Shown here: in pieces, positions 56,451-64,000 of the stretch
How the letters are laid out: each line of letters begins with the position of its first letter
Numbering within the stretch: the stretch's first letter is position 1
DNA from: Gamarada debralockiae
Lineage: Eukaryota > Ascomycota > Leotiomycetes > Helotiales > Hyphodiscaceae
DNA length: 64,000 nucleotides
Direction: 5' to 3'
Assembly: GCA_002803225.1 (NCBI GenBank)
Contig: NXFV01001802.1
Coordinates: 40,296-104,295, forward strand
Translations under genes and position numbers: made by a program
Notes under the pieces: model-generated
The model's input: only the letters and a program-made list of their open reading frames with translations
Database searches by the model: none
Told to the model about the DNA's origin: nothing

Positions 56451-57435
56451 ATAGTCCTCCATCATGTCCCGTTGCTTCGAAGCATGACGGTTTGTTCCCG
56501 ATTCTCATGCCTAGAGAGCAGTATGTCTTTGAGCTGAAGCTCGGTCCTTTCGAAGAGCAACGACCAGCGTTCTTGCAACTGTATCCGAATAGGAAGTGGA
56601 ATTGGCCTGCTGGAGACGATTCGGGTAAATAAGAGTACCCAGTGGGATTGAAGGAGAGGTCGAGAGGTACGTGGTGGGAGTACGTGGCCAAAGACGAGGT
56701 CCTGAGAGAAAGCGAGGGAGTGAAAAGGAATGCGGCTGAAGCCTTTCCTGAGGATATGTGCATCCCTCTTCATTTTAGCAACAGTGTCACGTCCAAGATC
56801 GTGGAGTAAGGCTCTGGTGGGTTTTCAAATAACTGCATTTGGAGCAAATGATAAAAGGTCAAACAAAAAGTGACGGGACCGGCTTCGAATACACTTGCGC
56901 TTGCAAATGTGTAATATTATCTTCCAGCGCGTACAAATTGGCAAATTGTTCGGTAATCGTGAATAATTGATTCCTAAGAATCCGTGATGGGTGGATTTCT
57001 ACTGAGAAAAAAATTGACGTGCAGGGAAAAGTTGTCAGAAAAGGTGCCCCATAGTGTTTGGTTTCAGGGCGCTGACCTACCTAATAAATAGAGAATTACG
57101 GAGTGACTTTAGCGCACAAGCGAAACTTTTGGACAACATTCGTTTCTTTCTCCTCCATCCCCTTACGAACAACTTTATCATTTGCGAGAACGCTCTCCTT
57201 TTGATCAAATCCAAAGTACCTCGATGCCAATTATTGAGTACTCTCCATCTCCAACTTGCTTCGCGGATGTAACTGGGCTCGGACGCGACTCTCAACGCCC
57301 TCCGTTTACAGTAGCAGAGGGACCCAACGAGGTGACAGGATGAAACGTTCTCCTTTCATTATTCCCTCAAACTATTTCATCAACGTCAAGGTTCACCAAT
57401 ATTCATTCAGCCTCTAGATACGTGCAAGGGCAACC

Positions 57436-58998
57436 ATGGGTTCAAATGAACATTCGAGGTCAGGTCACGTGATCGATAATCCGTCTACAGCATCTTGGGC
57501 CGATGAGAACGACTCTCCACAACAATCGTTGGTTGAAATGTGCGTCCAAATATTTTGTGAGCCCGATAGATTCGCGAAACTCTGGTCAGAAAAGTGGACT
57601 CCAGACTCAGGAGGCAATGACAACCTTTCTCAATGCGGGGAGCCCATTCTCAAACTCATGGTTCGTTTGAGCGGCTTAATCAAGGACCAGGTTGGTGATC
57701 ATAAGCTCATAATCCAAAGACTCGAGGACTTGATTGCTCTTGCGACGGAGAAGGTCTATGCGTATCCTTTCAAGGATGTCCCAGCATGCTGGAGGGAGCT
57801 TTTTCGGGAAGCGAGCTTGTTGAAGTTTTCTGCCCTTGCGGTCAAGGGGATATGGGGAGAGCTTAGTGCGGATACTCACGGCCGATTGAATATTCCACCT
57901 CTAGATGAAACTGTTTTGGATGAAATGGTCAGGACAATCGATATGGCCCTCATCATGGCAGGGCCTCCAACAACGCAAGAGAGTCGGGATGCTATTAATG
58001 CCGTGCTGGTCCTCCTAGAGAAGTGCGATTCGGATTTAGTAAACCAGTTTGATGGATATCGGGTTTCCAAGCGCCAGAAGCTCGATACCGTGTCGAATGC
58101 TCCTTGCCATCGCTTCTCCACAACCGTGGTCTTCGTCCCTTCCCTGTCAAATTCCATCACTCGGACCAAGTCTCCGTCATTTGATTCGTTCGAGAAGCAC
58201 ATGCTTCAACCCAGAATCACCTCTCTTGGTCCGGAGCCAATCATTATTACCGGTGCTTTGGAAGGCTGGCAAGCACGAGGCGAGCGACCGTGGAACAGTC
58301 CAGATTACCTTCTGTCAAAGACAATCGGAGGCCGACGATTGGTCCCGATTGAGACTGGGAGAAGCTATGTTGACGACGGCTGGGGACAGAAGATAATCAC
58401 ATTCAAAGAGTTTCTGAACGAATATGTCCTTCTGACTGGCAATTCTTCAAGAGTTGCCACGGGATATCTGGCACAGCATGATCTCTTCGCCCAGATCCCT
58501 TCTCTACGACAGGACATCGTCATTCCCGATTACTGCTACACATCTCCACCGCCCCCCCATCACTCTTCGCCCCTCGCTAAGAAGCATTCTGAGGTGCCTC
58601 AGCTCGAGGACCCTCTACTGAATGCCTGGTTCGGGCCAGCAGGAACAATCAGTCCTCTTCACACCGATCCATATCACAACATCCTGGCTCAAGTTGTGGG
58701 AAGGAAATACGTCAGGTTGTACGCTCCACGTGAAAGTGGAAAGCTATATGCAAGAGGTATAGAAGATGGCGGAGTTGATATGAGCAACACCAGTGCGATT
58801 GACATCGGTGTACTGGCTGGATGGGATGGCACCGAGAAAGAACAAAAGGAAGCTCACATAAAGTTTCCTCTATTCAACAACGCAGAGTTTGTGGATTGCA
58901 TATTGGAGGAAGGAGAATGTCTTTACATACCAGTTGGTTGGTGGCATTACGTCCGGAGTCTGAGCGTGAGTTTCAGTGTGAGCTTTTGGTTCAACTGA
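57436..58998 (+). CDS. JmjC-domain protein, JMJD5/KDM8-like
   Basis: A single exon of 520 residues. An Fe(II)- and 2-oxoglutarate-dependent oxygenase of the cupin-fold JmjC type. The N-terminal half is helical and unmarked. The JmjC domain starts near residue 255 (PIIITGALEGWQA, the usual entry of JMJD5-type proteins), with iron ligands His409 and Asp411 in SPLHTDPYHNILAQV and the distal His504 in YIPVGWWHYVRSLS. The 2-oxoglutarate-binding Lys is probably in VGRKYVRLYAP. The C-terminus SFSVSFWFN matches the last strands of JMJD5. Animal JMJD5 is reported as an arginyl hydroxylase and histone-tail protease or demethylase; the fungal substrate is not known. A Met at 57436 in a weak context starts the frame. 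Confidence 0.92.
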   Translation: MGSNEHSRSGHVIDNPSTASWADENDSPQQSLVEMCVQIFCEPDRFAKLWSEKWTPDSGGNDNLSQCGEPILKLMVRLSGLIKDQVGDHKLIIQRLEDLIALATEKVYAYPFKDVPACWRELFREASLLKFSALAVKGIWGELSADTHGRLNIPPLDETVLDEMVRTIDMALIMAGPPTTQESRDAINAVLVLLEKCDSDLVNQFDGYRVSKRQKLDTVSNAPCHRFSTTVVFVPSLSNSITRTKSPSFDSFEKHMLQPRITSLGPEPIIITGALEGWQARGERPWNSPDYLLSKTIGGRRLVPIETGRSYVDDGWGQKIITFKEFLNEYVLLTGNSSRVATGYLAQHDLFAQIPSLRQDIVIPDYCYTSPPPPHHSSPLAKKHSEVPQLEDPLLNAWFGPAGTISPLHTDPYHNILAQVVGRKYVRLYAPRESGKLYARGIEDGGVDMSNTSAIDIGVLAGWDGTEKEQKEAHIKFPLFNNAEFVDCILEEGECLYIPVGWWHYVRSLSVSFSVSFWFN

Positions 58999-59616
58999 AC
59001 AAACAGTGCTGGCGAATTGTCCAACATCTGGTCGGGTTTTTGATGCCGCGCTGGAAGGGCATAACCGAACATCTGACTGTTTTGCATTCATCTGTAGCAA
59101 TCACAGCAATCACAGCAACTGGATGAAACTACGAGCGGCCAAATGCCTCAAATTCAAAATTTCGTGGCAGTGCAACGAGACTATACCTTGAGCGACAAGG
59201 AAAGCGGGACATCACGTGACTGGACTGGTGCATCCTGCATGCCGAAGAGGGAAAGTGGGGCTTGCGAAGGAGGTTTGGCCAACCCTGAAGAGGGAAAAAC
59301 GCGGCGCCTCAGCCACAACTTCCCGATGACTCAGCCTTTAAATTTCTTGCAAACGATCAACATGTCGAGTGCCAACCCATCAGATCTGTTTCTCGGAACC
59401 GCCGCCCAGGGATGATTGAGCTTAATTCCGCCTCTAGTGTAGTTACGTATGCGTTATCGCTCAGCCTCGTCACTCTAGTGGTTTCTGCCTTATGAAAACG
59501 CTTCTGTGAGATTACAGACCACTAAGGCCATGATAATGTAAACTTCACAGTTGAAGGTGTTTTGATTTCCATCGAAGCTCATCAAATACCTCGTCGTCTT
59601 CTTCCGTGCCTTCAAC
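58999..59616. other. Intergenic region
   Basis: About 620 bases between the JmjC gene and the zinc-cluster gene. No gene seen; small plus-strand frames lack conserved features. Confidence 0.5.
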
Positions 59617-61742
59617 ATGGTTTATTGCGGGAAGCCTTCATTGGCATGTGCCTTGTGCAGGCAAAAGAAGACCAGAGTCAGTTCATCTCTTCCTGGCGTT
59701 CCCTTTTCGCTTAGCAATCGATTCCCCCAATTCCCACCGCTTCAATTGAGAGATATAAGATGTCAGTCGTTCCAGTCTTTTCAGCGATTGGGGATGGACA
59801 TTTTGGATAGTTACAAGCCGCCTTAGATAGCTATGAGGTCAACCGTTCAAGTCGAGTGAAGGATTCAGAGTCCTGGGTTTAGGGCGGTGGACTTAGGGCA
59901 GCTTTATCCGGTTTCCTTTTCACTGAATCACATTGAGGGATCGGCACCTTACATCTCAAGTAATATCGTATGGGAATGACCTCTGGCTAACGGCTATAGT
60001 GTGACAAAGCGGCTCCGTCGTGCGGCCAATGCGTCCGCGCAAACCGAACATGTCCTGGTTACCGGAATCAGTTGGATCTCATGTTTCGAAGCGAGAACGA
60101 TGCAGTCATTGGAAAGGTCAAGGTTCGAGAATCAGCGAAGTCCAGAGCAAAATCATCGTCACCGGCACCAACACCGACACCGACTACTACAGCCGGTTCT
60201 CTAGAACCTTCAGAAGCCGGCCCATCCAACGCCGTTGCGATGGTCAGATCTAGTGATTTGGTTGAAGACCTGTATCGACTTGAATTAGAGACAGAAGTTT
60301 CGAGATATTCGCGGTACTACTTGGAGCATGCAGGAGGCTTTTCGAAGTCTCTGCTTGCCATCCCTGCCATTGCCACTACTCTTGAGGAACGCGCTCGGGG
60401 CTACTTCAACTCCAATTCCTCAATGTGGTTGAGGAATTACGATCTGGTCGACGACCTGTGCAGAAGTGGAGATGAGGATGAGCCTCTTCTTGCAAGCATA
60501 ACTGCAGTGGGCCTTGCGAGCTATGCAAACACGGTAAATGGCCCTGAGCTCCTAAACCGAGCAAGGATGGATTATGTGAAGGCACTTCAGCTCACCAATG
60601 CGGCCCTGAGATCCCCGACTGAGGTCCGGAAGGATAGCACACTGTTTTCCGTCGTGATTTTGAGTATCTTCGAAATGGTTGCTGGATCCAACGAACATTC
60701 ACTGGAGGCCTGGACAGAGCACATAAATGGTGCATCCACCCTAATAAAACTTCGAGGCCCCAATCAGTTCCGAACGAGAGCCGGACAGAGACTATTCATG
60801 CAGGTCACATCATACCTCATGATCAGCTGCGTGCAAAGGACAATCCCAATACCAGAACACATCATGGAACTCCGTCGAATAGCAGGACAATACATGAACA
60901 CGACAGCATGGCCAGCTTGGGAAGTATCAGCAGTGGTCTTCGACTTCACCAATTTCCGGGCCGCAATCAGAAATTGCGAGATCGTAGGACCAAAAGCAAT
61001 CATTGAAGCTGCCTTAGAGATTGATCGCAAATTCTTGGACGCTTTTCAGGATGTGCCAACGGCCTGGAAATACAGAACCTTGTACGCGGATCAAGATGAA
61101 TTTATTTGGAATAGGAGATACGATGTTTATAGCGACTATTGGACGGCTCAGATCTGGAATGGGATGCGATGTTGTAGGATCCTCCTCCACGAAATAATCC
61201 GGGATCAATTATTGGCCGCATCAAGCGCTCTGACGCCTATCTTCACCGAAGAAGAATCCAAAGAGCTAAACAAACAATCAGTCCTCGCAATGCTGACAAT
61301 GCAAGCCGACATCCTCGCCAGCGTACCCTCACACACGCCTTCAAGCCTCAGCGGCAGGTCCTCCTCCCTCATGGAAGGATCACGAGGTTACTTCATCCTA
61401 TGGCCACTCTACATGGCCGGCGCCATGGACCTCGCCACCCAACCGATAAAGACTTGGGTCATTGGACGACTGAGATCGATTGCTAATCAAATTGGCGTAC
61501 GACTAGCTACTGTACTAGCAGATATTTTGGAACAGCATCGACATGTAGCGGCTTGGGATGCGAAACCGGCGCCGAGATTGAGGAAAGATGGAACGTTCTT
61601 TAAGTGGACACCTTCTAGTGGTGCGGGGAGGATTAGGCCGGATTGGTGGGATATTGATACGCCTGGGGCGGGAGAAGGGGAAAGTGAGAGGGGAAGGGAT
61701 GGACACGCATGGACGGGTTATAATGGCATTGAGAGGGAGTAG
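59617..61742 (+). CDS. Zn2Cys6 transcription factor
   Basis: Two exons: 59617-59676 and 60000-61742, with a long 323-nt intron (GTCAGT...GCTATAG, CTAAC branch point) inside the zinc cluster, giving 600 residues. The cluster is complete after splicing: Cys11, 14, 21, 28, 31 and 38 in CX2CX6CX6CX2CX6C, with RQKKTR between. A Pro/Thr/Ser-rich linker follows (TPTPTPTTT). The rest is helical and matches regulators of the fungal_trans_2 type: LLASITAVGLASYANT near residue 155, SVVILSIFEMVAGSNEHS and AWTEHINGASTLIKLRG. It ends in a Gly/Arg-rich tail. Upstream frames inside the intron are not coding. The target genes are unknown; it is next to the JmjC gene but on a separate transcription unit. Confidence 0.9.
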
Positions 61743-62232
61743 ATTCGAGGGGACAGCCCTCACTATCATGAAGGAGAGTTCTTCTAAGCTAGGGATATGA
61801 CTGCGCAAAGACACACGGGAGAAGCATACATGGCATCGCCTATTTACAGTAATTCACAGCAATTGAACTAATTCAACTGGATGTAGATTATCCACTGCAT
61901 CTTGTCCTTTATTATTCTTCTCACTATCTTTCGCCAGTACCCCCCTTGCCCTTGCAGTAGCATTGCGTTTCCTCATCTCTTCATTGGCCAAACCACCTGC
62001 ATTCATGTCGTCGAGCTCTCGTACCTTGCCTATTCGAGCCACCTATTACTGCTTACAGATTCGTGTTCCGGTCGAAGTTCGACTCCGCGAGCTTATGTCC
62101 CTGATCCCATCTCGAATTGCAGATAAAGTCTACCAAGGCCTTCATTAAGAGATTTCTCGTTCCAACGTCTCTTCTATCAAATACCGAAAATACTTCACCG
62201 CCTACCTCGGTTCATTTCAATTTTCAAATAAC
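61743..62232. other. Intergenic region
   Basis: About 490 bases. A reverse frame of 62 codons (62042-61854) and others have no conserved features. No gene seen. Confidence 0.45.
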
Positions 62233-62962
62233 AATGGCAGAACCAAAACCCAAATCTCAAGCCCTCTAAAGCGCAACCCCTCCATGACACAAGCAGTATT
62301 CTCAGACCACTGGCTCAACAAACACGCAGCCATCGTCCTACCATATTTCCTATCCTACAGCTTCTAGTACTACGCTCAAGTAAATACCCATCCCCAGTTC
62401 TCCGCCCTCCCGTGCTTGTACCTGCGTACCTGCTCACATGCCATCAGATCCACGCACAATTGCACTCCGACAATGAAGAGTTGGGAAAGGAGCTAGGAGA
62501 TTGGGACGGAACTGCTGGGAGTATTCGGTCGTCGCACCCAAATCCCGAACTGGTATTTCTTCTCCAGCTGCTTTCCTTTGCACCCAATCCTTCTACCTTA
62601 TCTTCAAGTTCTGGAACACCTAACAAATAGAGCAGGAACCAGCATGGAAGAAAGCTTATTATGAGGAGGTAAATTTGCCTGATGAACGGAGGTTTCTAGT
62701 TTCAGAAGCGCTGCAGCATTTTAAGGCTGTTCCTGGTGAGAGTATTGAGGGAGAGAAGAGAGTTGTGATAAAGGATGGGAAGGCGGTTGTTCATGTCCCG
62801 ATAGGCACTGGTGGGATTTGCTTTATAGTCTGGTTCGTCTTTACGCGAGCGAGGAAGGAGTGGCTGGAATGAGGTACTGACTCTTGGTAGGAAAATGGAG
62901 ATGTCATGAGGGTTTGGAGGGAGTACGAAGCACGTTGGAAGAACGAAGCAGACGGGAAGTAA
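62233..62962 (+). pseudogene. Possible small multi-exon gene with an in-frame stop
   Basis: Protein-like pieces follow each other with introns between. MTQAVFSDHWLNKHAAIVLP starts at 62284 and continues through LSYSF, then a TAG, then YYAQ. After a GTAAAT...ATCAG intron comes IHAQLHSDNEELGKELGDWD near 62455. After a second intron-like gap (GTATTT...AAATAG) comes QEPAWKKAYYEE, then LVSEALQHFKAVPGESIEGE near 62700 and VVIKDGKAVVHVP. After a third gap the last piece is MRVWREYEARWKNEADGK to 62962. The single stop in the first exon and the poorly resolved last introns leave two options: a real small gene whose first exon I have misread, or a recent pseudogene. No function is recognised. Confidence 0.4.
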
Positions 62963-63101
62963 AATGTTGCAAGTTTTGGTTGGATTCGTATGACTATAGC
63001 TATCCGTACAAAGAGGGTATATCTTAATACAATGATTTCACCATCAAGAGAAATGGAGTTGATGACTACTCTATCGACACCAAAACTTGGCAACTACAAG
63101 T

Positions 63102-63350
63102 TCAGTCGTCAAATTTGACATGAGCACCTATCAATTTCCTCTCCTCAAATTCCTGATGCGTCTCCACCTTCTTCACTTGAAGCGTCTTTCCCTTCCCTTC
63201 CACCTTCCAAGTCCAAACATCCCCTTTCTTCCCTTTCTGCATCCACTCCCCCATCACCCCTAACATACCATCCAGCGTCAGCACAAAAGTCTTACAATCA
63301 TGCCTCGCAGTCTCCGAATTGCAATTCTGGGAATGCCTGTCCGGGAACTT
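63102..63350 (-). pseudogene. 3' fragment of an unrecognised gene
   Basis: An open minus-strand stretch of about 85 codons ends at a stop at 63102. It reads as protein (HSQNCNSETARHDCKTF near 63310, LTLDGMLGVMGEWMQKGKKG near 63270, WTWKVEGKGKTLQVKKVE, then a LIGAHVKFDD end). No start is found: upstream of about 63350 the sequence becomes AT-rich. It looks like the 3' end of a gene cut by an insertion or by repeat decay. The family is unknown. Confidence 0.45.
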
Positions 63351-64000
63351 AAAAATTATAGCTATTTTAGTTATAACTCGAAGTAAGATACTATAATCTC
63401 CCCTTAACTTATACTCTCAAGCCTCTTTTCTTAGCTCCTCCTTAAATATCCTATAATAATCTATATACTAATATAGATAAACCTAATAACTTATCTATTA
63501 TAAACTATTTAAGAGTAAATTTAAATAACTATATTATCTTTTGAATATTCGAAAATCCCTGTGTAGATTACTAATATAACAGATTAGGGGTATACTATTA
63601 GAGTATATAATAAATAGTAAATAAATTACCTCTAGAGAGAATAGGAGGAAGAAGAAGAGTTAATTGTTTAAGCTACGGCTATCGTGGCTGTAAATAGTCC
63701 TTAGGCCGGAAAAACTAAACGCCTGATAGTCACATGATTAGGGAGCTCTGCTCTACCATAATACTAATATCTTATTAAGAAAAGAAATACTTCTTATTAA
63801 AGTCTTTACTTATCTACTTAAGAGTATATATATATTTAAAGAGAGGTCGACCTCTATATAATAAAGTCAATTGTAACAGCTGGTGGTAGCTGGAGGGCAA
63901 CAGGAGGGATCACAGTATATCAGAGAAGTAGCAACCGTGGAAGGGAGACAATGGTGATTGTATTGAAAAGAGGTTCCGTAGTACTAGTGCGCTTGTGTGA
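63351..64000. repeat. AT-rich decayed repeat reaching the window edge
   Basis: From about 63350 to 63660 and 63750 to 63870 the sequence is strongly AT-rich with no open frames, as expected for RIP-mutated repeat DNA. It contains an LTR-like segment (63689-63878) and continues past the window end. Confidence 0.6.
63689..63878. mobile_element. Possible retrotransposon LTR
   Basis: A 190-bp segment starting TGTAAATAGTCC and ending CAATTGTAACA, so it is bounded by TG...CA. A TATATATAT box lies near 63827. Directly after the end come GCTGGTGGTAGCTGG, which contains TGGTAGC, a sequence resembling a primer-binding site for initiator tRNA-Met. This would make it a 5' LTR with the element continuing off the right edge. 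The second LTR and the coding region are outside the window. Confidence 0.4.

Larger units (their letters stand above)
55096..57435. other. Repetitive tract with ORF relics
   Basis: About 2.3 kb. The minus strand between about 55480 and 56450 carries a decayed ORF (separate entry) flanked by two 12-mer arrays. On the plus strand, 56462-56808 is open with one stop and reads as protein (HDGLFPILMPREQYVFELKL, then SRGTWWEYVAKDEVLRE), which I cannot assign. 56820-57435 shows no gene apart from the leader of the JmjC gene. Confidence 0.4.

Noticed and set aside
62043..62150. Minus-strand short frame (MKALVDFICNSRW...) as a first exon of the frame at 61854-62042
   Set aside because: The only usable splice sites would make an intron of under 40 nt and no family supports the joined product.
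1..64000. Search for a biosynthetic core enzyme (PKS, NRPS, terpene synthase) or for NLR/prion partners of the HET genes
   Set aside because: No ketosynthase, adenylation-condensation, terpene-cyclase, NACHT or HeLo-type signature was found anywhere in the window. The 4CL-like ligase is a stand-alone adenylating enzyme.

Overview
The window is nuclear DNA of a filamentous ascomycete (Pezizomycotina). Evidence: short GT-AG introns of about 45-100 nt with CTAAC/CTGAC branch points, two HET (heterokaryon-incompatibility) genes, several Zn2Cys6 regulators, fungal-type RPB5, BFR1, MTG2 and CDC45, and repeats that look mutated by RIP (G-to-A stops at TGG codons, AT-rich tracts). A Leotiomycetes-like fungus is my guess, with low confidence. 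Almost all exon boundaries below were rebuilt by hand from splice signals and reading-frame continuity; no transcript data or database search was available.

Layout. 1-7 kb: a gene running off the left edge, a divergent Zn2Cys6-like gene lacking its sixth cysteine, and a HET-domain gene. 7-8.5 kb: AT-rich, empty. 8.5-18.8 kb: a dense housekeeping block with an ankyrin protein, the mitochondrial Obg GTPase MTG2, a conserved fungal protein of unknown function, BFR1 and RPB5 sharing one promoter region, and a peroxisomal 4-coumarate:CoA-ligase-like enzyme. 18.8-28.5 kb: a repeat-rich accessory tract with a minisatellite, a frameshifted drug-type MFS gene, a RIP-decayed Tc1/mariner transposase, a Zn2Cys6 regulator, a MITE-like foldback element and a fragment of an FAD oxidoreductase. 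28.9-31.6 kb: the replication factor CDC45. 31.6-35.8 kb: coding relics, a possible solo LTR and a two-exon ankyrin gene.

35.8-50.8 kb is the most interesting stretch. It holds a D-2-hydroxyacid dehydrogenase, a decayed Zn2Cys6 regulator, an FAD amine-oxidase-type enzyme, a decayed anion:cation-symporter (ACS) MFS transporter, a flavin monooxygenase, a GMC alcohol oxidase and a second regulator-like gene. Four intact-looking redox enzymes sit beside a dead regulator and a dead transporter. This looks like a small catabolic or detoxification cluster that is losing function.

51-57 kb: a small membrane protein, a second HET gene broken by a one-base shift in an A6 run, and a repetitive tract with two related 12-mer arrays around a coiled-coil ORF relic. 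57.4-64 kb: a JmjC (JMJD5/KDM8-like) protein, an intact Zn2Cys6 regulator, a possible small multi-exon gene, and a truncated gene abutting AT-rich, LTR-like sequence at the right edge.
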